A DNA stretch of 17,627 nt, taken from Methanobacteriota archaeon (lineage in GTDB: Archaea; Thermoplasmatota; Thermoplasmata; Methanomassiliicoccales; Methanomethylophilaceae). Each line of letters opens with the position of its first letter. Position 1 is the stretch's first letter. The stretch lies in contig JAKQBQ010000127.1 of the NCBI GenBank assembly GCA_029574055.1, positions 1 through 17,627 of the forward strand, given 5' to 3'. The position numbers and the translations under genes were made by a program. This document shows positions 8,071 to 14,773 of this stretch, one piece after another. The notes below the pieces were generated by a model. It was not told the origin of the DNA. It made no database searches and saw only the letters and a list, made by a program, of their open reading frames with translations.

Positions 8071-8208
8071 ATGTCCAGCTGGGAAGTGGTTCAAGCATTC
8101 TTTGCGGATGGCATTATACCGAAGTCGGAATATGTCTACATGATCGTCATCGTAGGGCTTTGCATATACGCTCTGTATAAGGCACGCAAAATGGTCTCTG
8201 ATGTCTAA
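8071..8208 (+). CDS. 45-residue single-span membrane protein
   Basis: A short gene one base after the preceding TGA, with GGTGAG at 8061-8066 as ribosome binding site. The product starts MSSWEVVQAFFADGIIPKSE, then a single hydrophobic span of about 17 residues (YVYMIVIVGLCIYALYK, residues 21-37), then a short charged tail ARKMVSDV; TAA stop at 8206-8208. The positive residues after the span suggest the C-terminus is cytosolic. It is the last gene before an oligo-T terminator, in the same transcript as mttP. No family recognised. A small accessory subunit of the permease, as seen with some bacterial transporters, is a reasonable guess. The overlap-free tight spacing and good ribosome binding site argue it is translated. 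Confidence 0.7.
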   Translation: MSSWEVVQAFFADGIIPKSEYVYMIVIVGLCIYALYKARKMVSDV

Positions 8209-8228
8209 AAGACACCATCTAAACCTCT

Positions 8229-8249
8229 TAAATTTTCTTTTATTTTTTC
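8229..8249 (+). terminator. Oligo-T terminator after the trimethylamine operon
   Basis: A T-rich tract (AATTTTCTTTTATTTTTTC region, T-runs of four, four and six at 8233-8248) lies 25 nt after the last stop codon of the mttB operon. Archaeal RNA polymerase terminates at such tracts without a hairpin. Confidence 0.65.
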
Positions 8250-8274
8250 AATTCCCTTCCTAAAAATCGTTTAA

Positions 8275-8444
8275 TACTATTGCAGTTTTGCTCAGGGCCC
8301 AATAGTAACGCTTTTATATTATAACAGGGGTCGCAATAAACCGTATAATAATTATTATATACTTTAACGCTAATAGTAAAAGCCAAGTCGAATGCTAGTG
8401 TCATTTTTAATAGATGGCAATAAGCGCGCACTAGGAGGAAGAAT
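8275..8444 (+). promoter_or_regulatory. mtmC promoter region with repeated AATAGTAA/AACGCT modules
   Basis: Two TATA-like sites are present: CTTTTATATTATAA (8311-8324) and TATAATAATTATTATATA (8344-8361). An 8-bp perfect inverted repeat TACTATTG (8275-8282) / CAATAGTA (8300-8307) lies upstream. The modules AATAGTAACGC (8301-8311) and AACGCTAATAGTAAA (8366-8380) flank the TATA sites with the AATAGTAA and AACGC elements in swapped order. They look like binding sites for a regulator. The mtmC ribosome binding site AGGAGGA is at 8433-8439, five bases before ATG. Confidence 0.5.
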
Positions 8445-9080
8445 ATGAGCAAAGAAAGCATCCTAGCTGACCTCAGGACAGCGGTAGAGACCTGGAACGT
8501 TAAACTCGCACAGGACGCTACGAACGCCGCCATCAACGAGAAATTGGCTATAAAGGACATAATCGAGCAGGGTCTCGGAAAAGGGATGGAGAACATCGGA
8601 GAGAGATTCGACAAAGCAGAGATCTATCTGCCTCAAGTGGTAGCCGCATCCAAGACAATGGAAGCAGCAATAAAGATCCTCGAGCCGCTGATGACAGCAG
8701 GCGCCGGGGCGCTCAGGGGCACCATTGTAATGGGAACGGTCGAAGGAGACATCCACGAGATCGGAAAGAATGTTTGCTGCGCCATGCTCAGGGGAGCGGG
8801 ATACAATGTCATAGACCTCGGTCCGGACACATCATCCCAGACTTTCCTTGACGCGGCCGAGGAGAACAAAGCGACAATAATCGGCGGCTCCGCACTTATG
8901 ACAACAACGCTTGAGGCGCAGAGGGAGCTCGTCGAGGCCAACAAAGAGATCGGAGCACCCTTCTTGTGCATATTCGGCGGTGCACCCTGCAGCAAAGCGT
9001 GGTGCGACGAGATCGGCGCGGATGGATACTCAGCAACGGCAGCAGAGATCATCGAACTTGTTAATACGATATTGAGGTGA
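8445..9080 (+). CDS. mtmC: Monomethylamine corrinoid protein MtmC
   Basis: A 211-residue methyl carrier of the methylamine corrinoid family. The helical cap (1-90) is followed by the B12 domain with D102-I-H104-E-I-G107 (H104 the expected cobalt ligand), GGSALMTTTLEAQRELVE and FGGAPCSKAWCDEIGA. It accepts the methyl group that MtmB takes from monomethylamine. Relative to MtbC and MttC in this window, the C-terminal loop has GGAPC instead of GGAPV. ATG 8445 follows AGGAGGA. The stop TGA (9078-9080) is embedded in the ribosome binding site of mtmB. It may also serve the second MtmB (10641), which has no corrinoid gene of its own here. Confidence 0.94.
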   Translation: MSKESILADLRTAVETWNVKLAQDATNAAINEKLAIKDIIEQGLGKGMENIGERFDKAEIYLPQVVAASKTMEAAIKILEPLMTAGAGALRGTIVMGTVEGDIHEIGKNVCCAMLRGAGYNVIDLGPDTSSQTFLDAAEENKATIIGGSALMTTTLEAQRELVEANKEIGAPFLCIFGGAPCSKAWCDEIGADGYSATAAEIIELVNTILR

Positions 9081-9085
9081 TTGAA

Positions 9086-10471
9086 GTGGCAGCAACAAGA
9101 CCACTCACAGTAGGTGACGTATACGACAGATTCGTAAAGGGAAAGAAGGTAGCGGAAAGCGACTGGGATTACACAATTGTGCCGCAGAAGCTTACCGAGC
9201 TGAAGCAGAAATACAAACTCAATTTCGGGAACAAGTTCATACCCGAAGACAAAAAGACGATGAACGACCTGTTCAACGCCGGTCTCGAGATGCTTGTTGA
9301 GACGGGATACTACTGCCCGGACCTCGGCCGCGTCATGAAGGTCACCGAGGAAGAGGTATGGGAGGGAATAAAGAAGACCCCCACCAAACTCATACTCGGA
9401 GAGGGAAGGGACATCGCACGCTTCTACCCGAGGCGCGGCAACAGCCCGGTAAAACCCGTGATCCAGGGAGGCCCGACGGGATCCCCTGTATCCGAGGACA
9501 TATTCGTCCAGGTAATGCAGTCGTATGCACAGGAAGGCGTCGTTGACGACCTTGTCAACGGTGTAATGACAACTATCGAGGGACACCCCGCGAAGACCAA
9601 CACCCCGTACGAGATCTACGCCACCATGGCGGAGCTCCGCGCGGTGAAAGAGGCTCGCGTAAGGGCCGGAAGGCCCGGCATGGGTGTTTAGGGACCGGAG
9701 ACCCCGCTGTCAGCAGCGGGACGTCTCGCAGCGGACATGACCCACGCAGGCCACAGGATAACCGATGCGCACGAGTGCTCCCAGCTCAATGAGCTGAAGA
9801 TCGACATGGTAGGACTCATCATGCTCGCCGGCTGGACAACCAACGGCGACACGATAATGATCGAGCAGATGCCCATATTCGGCGGATACACCGGCGGTCT
9901 CGAAGAGACGGCCATCAGCGACGTCGCGACGACGCTGGGATCCTTTGCTCTGTTCAGCGGGAACTTCCACCTCGACGGACCCATCCACATAAGGTGGAAC
10001 GTGACGACGGCGAAAGAGACCCTTCAGGTAGCTGCACACGCCGCAGCGGCGATAGACGCCAACACGGACCTGCTGCTTGCCAACCAGTACTACCCGGGAG
10101 CCGGACCCTGCACAGAGATGTGCTTCTTGGAGACGGCGAACCAGGCGATATGCGACACCGGATCCGGAAGAGAGATGCTCTCCGGTTCCGCGGCCGCGAA
10201 GGGTGTTGTGCAGGACAAGACCACAGGCATGGAAGCAAGGATAATGGGAGAGGCCGCCAGAGCCGCCGCAGGCATGAAGGTCTCAGACCTCAACGAGATC
10301 ATCGGCAAGGTCCTTGCGCTGTACGAGAAGGACTTCGTCAGCCCGCCTCCCGGAAAGACCTTCCGCGAGTGCTACGACGTCAAGACCGTCAAGCCGACGG
10401 CAGAGCACCTTGGGGTCTACGACAAAGCCGTTCAGACCCTCAGAGACTGCGGTCTCGACATCAAACACTAA
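9086..10471 (+). CDS. mtmB: Monomethylamine methyltransferase MtmB, copy 1 (contains pyrrolysine)
   Basis: A 461-residue enzyme read through TAG at 9689-9691, transferring the methyl group of monomethylamine to Co(I)-MtmC and releasing ammonia. Start GTG 9086 was chosen over GTG 9077 because GAGGTGA (9074-9080) then sits five bases upstream and the pyrrolysine becomes residue 202, the position known for Methanosarcina MtmB. Family stretches: VYDRFVKGKKV, IQGGPTGSPVSEDIF, RAGRPGMGV-Pyl-GPETPLSA, SQLNELKID, IEQMPIFGGYTGGLEETAI, HLDGPIHIRWN, NQYYPGAGPCTEMC, GMEARIMGEAARAAAG and CYDVKTVKPT. The TAA stop is followed by a strong terminator, so mtmC-mtmB is a two-gene unit. The region just after the UAG forms a PYLIS-like hairpin, entered separately. 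Confidence 0.96.
9689..9727 (+). promoter_or_regulatory. Pyrrolysine UAG codon of mtmB copy 1 with PYLIS-like hairpin
   Basis: TAG 9689-9691. Six bases later an outer stem GAGAC (9698-9702) / GTCTC (9723-9727) stacks, across a 2-nt bulge, on an inner 7-bp stem CCCGCTG (9703-9709) / CAGCGGG (9714-9720) closed by a TCAG loop. A hairpin at this place in mtmB was described in Methanosarcina as a putative pyrrolysine insertion element; readthrough there does not strictly depend on it. The same bases encode conserved protein sequence, so coding constraint may explain part of the structure. Confidence 0.65.
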
Positions 10472-10481
10472 AAGAAAAACA

Positions 10482-10518
10482 GACCGCGGCATCAGCCGCG
10501 GTCATTCCTTTTTATTTC
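10482..10518 (+). terminator. Intrinsic-type terminator after mtmB copy 1
   Basis: A perfect 9-bp GC-rich stem GACCGCGGC (10482-10490) / GCCGCGGTC (10495-10503) with an ATCA loop, followed by CATTCCTTTTTATTT. It separates the mtmC-mtmB unit from the second mtmB. Confidence 0.85.
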
Positions 10519-10544
10519 TGGCTGCCGTCTGGCTGCATCCACCA

Positions 10545-10640
10545 TATTATATAAATTGGTAGGGCTCAGGATTATAATATATTAATCTATCGTTACTTCA
10601 AAGTAAAGCTTTTAATACCTACATCGAGGTAATAACCATC
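10545..10640 (+). promoter_or_regulatory. Promoter region of the mtmB copy 2 - ramA operon
   Basis: TATA-like TATTATATAAAT (10545-10556) and TTATAATATATTA (10572-10584) precede the gene. The second predicts a start near 10600, which falls in a palindrome TTACTT-CA-AAGTAA (10593-10606). The ribosome binding site GAGGT (10626-10630) is ten bases before ATG, a longer spacing than at the other methyltransferase genes here. Confidence 0.5.
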
Positions 10641-12020
10641 ATGGTTGCGCCTAGAGCACTGGATATCTACGAGTCATTCGATAGATTCGCTGCAGGAAAG
10701 AAGGTCAGAGAGGATACTTGGGATTATGTTACGGTCCCGACGAACGCATTGGCGATGAAGGAGAAATACAACATCAATTTCGATAACAGGATAATCCCGG
10801 AGGACGAAGACCTGGCTGACAGGCTGTTCCACGCCGGCCTCGAAATGCTTGTTTGTACAGGGTTCTACAACACCAATCTCGGCAGGGCGCTGTCCGTGAC
10901 CGAGGATGAGATATACGAGGGGCTGAAGAAGGCCCCGAAAAGGATCAAGATGGGCAGAGGGAACGAAAGGATAACCTGCAAGGCCAGGAAGGGGAACCCG
11001 AAGCGGAAGCCCATAATCCAGGGCGGGCCCACAGGAGCCCCGGTCTCCGAAGAGATATTCCCGAACATGATGCAGTCGTATGCGCAGGAGGCTGCGGTGG
11101 ACACCCTTGTGAGCGGGATACTGAACACGGTGAGCGGCAGGCCGTCCACAACGAACACCCCCTGGGAGATAAAAGCGACCCTCGCAGAGATCAGATACGT
11201 AAGGGAAGCTTGCAGCATGGTCGGAAGGCCGGGCATGGGGATATAGGGCCCGGAGACCCCGTTGTCAGCAGCGGGAAGGCTGTCATCCGATCTTTCGGAA
11301 TACGGCCTCAGATACTACGACGCGCACGAGGTCTCACAGCTCAATGAGCTCAAGATCGACAACAGCGGCATGACGATGATAGCCGGATGGGCAACTGCCG
11401 ACGACATAATAATGATGGAGCAGATGCCCATATTCGGCGGATATTCGGGAGGGGTCGAGGAGACGGCGATATGCGATGTGGCCACGATGCTGGCATCCTT
11501 TGCGCTGTTCGACTGCGATATCCATCTGGACGGCCCGATCCACATAAGGTGGGGGACCACAACCACAAGGGAGACGCTGCAGATCGCCGCCCACGCCGCG
11601 GTCGCTCTGGACATGAACACCGAACTGCTGCTGGCAAACCAATATTATACATTGGCGGGGCCGTGCACGGAGATGTGCCTTCTTGAGGTGGCAGCACAGG
11701 CGATAATGGATACCGCTTCCGGAAGGGAGCTGATCTCAGGCGCCGCAGCGTCGAAAGGCGTCGTCAAGGACAAGACCACCGGCATGGAGGCAAGGATGAT
11801 GGGCGAGGCGGCGACGGTCGCCGCCGGCATGGAGCTATCCACCGTCAACAAGATACTGGATAATATCATAGCCTCTTACAAGGACAATTACGCCAAGCCC
11901 CCCGCCGGAAAGAGGTTCCAGGAATGCTATGATGTTAAGGAGATAAAGCCCACCGACGAATACCTGGACGTATACCAAAGGGCGCTGAACACCCTTAGCA
12001 AGTGCGGAATAGACATCTGA
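10641..12020 (+). CDS. mtmB: Monomethylamine methyltransferase MtmB, copy 2 (contains pyrrolysine)
   Basis: A 459-residue paralogue of the MtmB at 9086, read through TAG at 11244-11246, which is codon 202 as in copy 1 and in Methanosarcina. All family landmarks are kept: IQGGPTGAPVSEEIF, VGRPGMGI-Pyl-GPETPLSAAGRL, SQLNELKID, EQMPIFGGYSGGVEET, HLDGPIHIRWG, AGPCTEMCLLE, DKTTGMEARMMGEA and FQECYDVKEIKPT. It differs from copy 1 in many surface residues (for example KMGRGNERITCKARKGN against LILGEGRDIARFYPRRGN), so it is an old duplication rather than a recent copy. No corrinoid protein gene accompanies it; it would share MtmC or use a distant one. The stop TGA (12018-12020) is part of the ramA ribosome binding site, so MtmB2 and RamA are co-expressed. 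Confidence 0.94.
11244..11275 (+). promoter_or_regulatory. Pyrrolysine UAG codon of mtmB copy 2 with partial PYLIS-like hairpin
   Basis: TAG 11244-11246. The inner hairpin seen in copy 1 is kept at the same distance: CCCGTTG (11258-11264) / CAGCGGG (11269-11275) with a TCAG loop, one G-U pair replacing G-C. The outer GAGAC/GTCTC stem of copy 1 is lost on its 3' side. Confidence 0.5.
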
Positions 12021-12028
12021 GGTGCACC

Positions 12029-13666
12029 ATGACAGAATATTGCATCGCTCTCGATATCGGTACCAGCGGACTCAGGTCGCAGCTTCTGGATGCGGAGACC
12101 GGCAAGACCATCGCCACATCCATAACGGCGCGCCACCCCATACCCGGGATGAACGTGATCGATCATGTCAACTACGCGATGACCGCCGGCAGGGATGTTG
12201 CGAACGGTCTGATAATAACTGCCGTGAACTCTCTGTTCTCCTCATTCGGCGCAGATCTGTCGAAAGTGAAGGTTGTGGCGGTCTGCGGGAACCCTTTCCA
12301 GCTGTCGCTTTTCCAGAACATCGAGATAAGGGATCTCGCATACGCGGGGAAGAACATGCTGGAGTCGCTGGGCGTCGTATCGCCGCCGAGGGACGGGGAC
12401 ATACTGAAAGCATCGGAGCTCGGGATAAAGGGTATGCCGGACGCGGTCGTGATGATCCCTCCTGCCGTGACCCATGAGATAGGGGCAGATGCCATCGCAA
12501 TGCTTCTGATAACCGATGTCCTGGACTCGAAGGAGCCATGCATAGTGGTTGACTACGGAACGAACGCGGAAATGGCGCTGGTGCTCAACGGCAACGTTTA
12601 TACGGGGTCGGCGGCGGCGGGGCCTGCGCTTGAAGGCCAGCAGATCGAGAAAGGTATGTTGGCGTCCCCCGGGGCCATTGCGGATGTGGATATCAAGAGC
12701 AACGGATGGGAGTGCACAGTACTGGACAACTCGATGAAGGACGCCCCGGGAGACGTTGTTGATCCTATGACCGGGAAGGTGGTCGCAAAGGGCCCTATGC
12801 ATTCCAAAGCGAAAGGCATAACCGGGACAGGCGTCGTTGCGTCGATATACTGCGGGATCGAGGCAGGCGTGATTACGCCGCCGGCCATAAGCAGCCCCGA
12901 CGGGGCCATTCACCTTCAGGACGGGGTGAACATCTTCTCCAAAGACATCGACGAGGCGGGCAAGGCCATAGGGGCCCTCCGCGCCGGATTCCTGACACTG
13001 CTGATAGAAGCAGGCATTTGGACGGATGATGTCAAGATCGCATACATGTCGGGAGCCTCCGGATTGTATGTGGATGCGAAGAAGGCACTCAGGATAGGGA
13101 TGGTCCTGCCCGGAGCGGAAAAGATAATCCAATTCGGCAACACCTCCATCGAACTGGCAAGGAGGCTGGCCCTCGGAAAGGTGAGCCTTGATGATCTCCG
13201 CGAGTTCGCGAAGCGCCTCAGGGCGACGCACTGTATGTTCGCCACCGCAAAGGCGTTCAAGGACATTTATTCGATAGAGTATTCGCTGTGGTCCCAAGGG
13301 ATGCCGGCTTCCGAATACAACAATATGATGGACGTTTACGACCTCCCCCACATCCCGGAGCCGTTGAAGGAACCGGAAGTGATCAGGATGGCTGTGACCG
13401 ACCTTCCCGAAACGGAAGGCTTGAAGGTCAAGATATTGGAGAACGCGGGTACGGTGCTGTCCGGCGAGGTCGAAGGGTGCACTGAATGCCAAAGCTGCGT
13501 TGAAGAATGCCCGGAGAACGCGTTGACGATCGTAAGCGAAGGCGGGAAGATATTCGGAAAGATACAATCGGACCGCTGCGCGGGCACCGCATGCAGAAGA
13601 TGCGAGAGGATATGCCCCGTTGACGTTCTGAGGATAACCCCGTTCAAACAGGCTCAGTCATCCTGA
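12029..13666 (+). CDS. ramA: RamA, ATP-dependent reductive activase of methylamine corrinoid proteins
   Basis: A 545-residue redox protein that uses ATP to reduce inactive Co(II) corrinoid in MtmC, MtbC and MttC to the active Co(I) state. The N-terminal part (ALDIGTSGLRSQLLD at residues 6-20 and CIVVDYGTNAEMALVLNG near 171-188) matches the ASKHA-like nucleotide-binding fold of this family. The C-terminus carries two ferredoxin-type motifs: C484-x2-C487-x2-C490-x3-C494-P and C517-x4-C522-x2-C525-x3-C529-P, expected to bind two 4Fe-4S clusters. The second motif has four residues between its first two cysteines. ATG 12029 follows GAGGTG overlapping the mtmB stop; nine upstream codons open in frame have no better ribosome binding site. 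The length is typical. The 3' end overlaps the convergent SMR gene by 13 bp. Confidence 0.95.
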   Translation: MTEYCIALDIGTSGLRSQLLDAETGKTIATSITARHPIPGMNVIDHVNYAMTAGRDVANGLIITAVNSLFSSFGADLSKVKVVAVCGNPFQLSLFQNIEIRDLAYAGKNMLESLGVVSPPRDGDILKASELGIKGMPDAVVMIPPAVTHEIGADAIAMLLITDVLDSKEPCIVVDYGTNAEMALVLNGNVYTGSAAAGPALEGQQIEKGMLASPGAIADVDIKSNGWECTVLDNSMKDAPGDVVDPMTGKVVAKGPMHSKAKGITGTGVVASIYCGIEAGVITPPAISSPDGAIHLQDGVNIFSKDIDEAGKAIGALRAGFLTLLIEAGIWTDDVKIAYMSGASGLYVDAKKALRIGMVLPGAEKIIQFGNTSIELARRLALGKVSLDDLREFAKRLRATHCMFATAKAFKDIYSIEYSLWSQGMPASEYNNMMDVYDLPHIPEPLKEPEVIRMAVTDLPETEGLKVKILENAGTVLSGEVEGCTECQSCVEECPENALTIVSEGGKIFGKIQSDRCAGTACRRCERICPVDVLRITPFKQAQSS

Positions 13667-13670
13667 GCCT
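13650..13670. terminator. Hairpin in the overlapping 3' ends of ramA and the SMR gene
   Basis: AGGCTCAG (13650-13657) and CTGAGCCT (13663-13670) form an 8-bp stem with a 5-nt TCATC loop. It contains the stop codons of both convergent genes and could work as a bidirectional terminator, though no long T-tract follows on the plus strand. Confidence 0.5.
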
Positions 13671-14019
13671 TCTCTTCCGTATTATCGTCCGTCTCGGTCT
13701 TGGTGGACAGTTCCACCCCGATTATCCCGATTATGATTATCGCGGCGAACAGCAGCCTTGTAGGCAGCAGCGATTCTCCGAAGATGATTATTCCCATCAC
13801 GATGCTCCCTATCCCGCCGACGCCCACCCATACTGCGTATCCCCCGCCCACCGGGACGCCCCTCTTCATTCCGCAGTTCAGCAGATATACGCTGGTGAAA
13901 AGGAAGGCCAGAGTAGCCAGCGTCCAGGGGATGTCAGAGAAGCCGTTGGACAGCTTCATGCATATGGCCCAGCCTGTTTCGAACATGCCGCCGATCAGGA
14001 CCCACGACCATGCCCTCAT
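13654..14019 (-). CDS. SMR-family transporter subunit (second gene of a pair)
   Basis: A 121-residue protein with four hydrophobic spans (about residues 2-21, 31-50, 57-78, 83-103) and a charged tail (STKTETDDNTEEKAQDD). It has the small multidrug resistance signature: the essential membrane glutamate in GGMFETGWAICMKLSNGF (E14) and a VGGGYAVWVGVGGIGS third span. The WAICMK and GYAVWVGVG patterns are closer to the guanidinium exporter (Gdx/SugE) branch than to EmrE-type drug exporters. Its ATG directly follows the stop of the upstream SMR gene (TGAATG), so the two are almost certainly made as a heteromeric pair. Substrate unknown; the setting suggests toxic or surplus amines or guanidinium-like cations. 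Its end overlaps ramA. Confidence 0.85.
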   Translation of the reverse strand: MRAWSWVLIGGMFETGWAICMKLSNGFSDIPWTLATLAFLFTSVYLLNCGMKRGVPVGGGYAVWVGVGGIGSIVMGIIIFGESLLPTRLLFAAIIIIGIIGVELSTKTETDDNTEEKAQDD

Positions 14020-14337
14020 TCACACACCCCCCAATCCGAGGCCCACTGCCCCGATGATTATCAAGAATATGAAGAACAGGCGTTTTCTCTCCACTCCTTC
14101 TTTGAACAGGAGCAGACCGAGCAGGGTCGCGCCGATGGCGCCGATCCCCGTCCATACGGCATAGGCGGTGCCGACGGGTATCTCCCTCATCGCTAAGGAG
14201 AGGAAGAACGGGCTCAACACTACAAAGAATGCGGTTATCACGGTCCATTTTTTATCTTTGAAGTTATTGGACTTCTTCATGGCGAGCACCCATGCGGGTT
14301 CCAGGAGACCTCCCACTATGAGCCAGAAATATGCCAT
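14020..14337 (-). CDS. SMR-family transporter subunit (first gene of a pair)
   Basis: A 105-residue four-span protein starting MAYFWLIVGGLLEPAWVLAM, with the conserved glutamate E13, then KKSNNFKDKKW, and the third span PVGTAYAVWTGIGAIGATLLG, a good match to the Gdx/SugE branch of SMR transporters. ATG 14337 was chosen; TTG 14340 in frame is possible. GGAGG lies about 19 bases upstream, rather far for a ribosome binding site. A minus-strand TATA-like sequence (TATAATAATATG, about 14386-14397) suggests a leader of roughly 30 nt. It forms a two-gene unit with the following SMR subunit. The two subunits differ in length and tail, as in paired SMR systems where subunits insert with opposite orientation. 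Confidence 0.85.
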   Translation of the reverse strand: MAYFWLIVGGLLEPAWVLAMKKSNNFKDKKWTVITAFFVVLSPFFLSLAMREIPVGTAYAVWTGIGAIGATLLGLLLFKEGVERKRLFFIFLIIIGAVGLGLGGV

Positions 14338-14525
14338 CAATGTAAACGTCGCAATGCCTCCATCTATATGGATGGATGTTTTCCCATATTATTATACACT
14401 TGCCCGAACCAATATTAATAGTATTCCTTTTTGTCTCCATGGAAAAGGATTAACTTTATATAGTATGATTTGACACGTTTTATCCCAAAAACTAATGTTT
14501 ATATAATATAACGTTGATATTTATT
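14338..14525 (+). promoter_or_regulatory. Divergent promoter region: SMR pair (-) and pyl transcript (+)
   Basis: No gene is seen. On the plus strand TTTATATAA (14498-14506) lies about 26 bases before G14531, the expected spacing for a start of the RNA/pyl transcript. Another TATA-like CTTTATATAGTA is at 14454-14465. An inverted repeat CCTTTT (14426-14431) / AAAAGG (14443-14448) lies between the divergent promoters. The minus-strand TATA-like site for the SMR pair is near 14386-14397. Confidence 0.55.
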
Positions 14526-14698
14526 ATAATGTGGCAAGAGTAAAACAACTGTCGCAGGTAACGATCCATCCCGTTAGGATCTACCTCGTTTGACTTCCAT
14601 TCGAGGATCCTGTCCGCCTACGGGCGTTCTACTCCTCCTCCTTAACCGATAGAAAGAGGCGGGCAGGAAAAGTCGAACATGTCCAAGGACCACATTAT
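14526..14698 (+). ncRNA. Candidate structured RNA upstream of pylT
   Basis: A 173-nt stretch folds by eye into a fully nested, closed structure. P1: ATAATGTGG (14526-14534) / CCACATTAT (14690-14698), 9 bp perfect. P2: GGTA-ac-GATCC (14557-14567) / GGATCTACC (14577-14585), 9 bp with a 2-nt bulge. P3: GTTTGACTT (14588-14596) / AAGTCGAAC (14670-14678), 9 bp with one G-U. P4: TCCTGTCCGCCT (14608-14619) / AGGCGGGCAGGA (14657-14668), 12 bp with one G-U, capped by a 37-nt loop carrying TACTCCTCCTCCTT (14630-14643), an anti-Shine-Dalgarno-like run. A TATA box (14498-14506) is correctly placed for transcription from about 14531. No protein-coding frame of note is present on either strand. It could be an independent RNA or the 5' leader of the pyl transcript. 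No known family recognised. Confidence 0.55.
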
Positions 14699-14773
14699 CG
14701 CGTAAAAAACCCAGACACCCAAAGGAACCAAATATTCAAGGAGAAACATCATATGACCAATAATATATGGAAT

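Noticed and set aside
9077..9079. GTG 9077 as the mtmB start
   Set aside because: It lies within the Shine-Dalgarno sequence itself; GTG 9086 gives proper spacing and places pyrrolysine at residue 202.
12242..13567. 441-codon minus-strand open frame opposite ramA
   Set aside because: Composition (His, Arg, Val rich) is typical of antisense reading of a GC-biased gene; RamA is supported in full on the plus strand.
14526..14698. RNase P RNA or SRP RNA for the structured region
   Set aside because: GGCAGGAAAAGTC faintly recalls an RNase P motif, but the other conserved elements and the expected length of about 300 nt are absent; SRP helix 8 features are also missing.
14759..14769. AATAATATATG as a pylT promoter
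   Set aside because: It is only about five to ten bases before the tRNA, too close for an archaeal TATA box; transcription from 14498-14506 with processing fits better.
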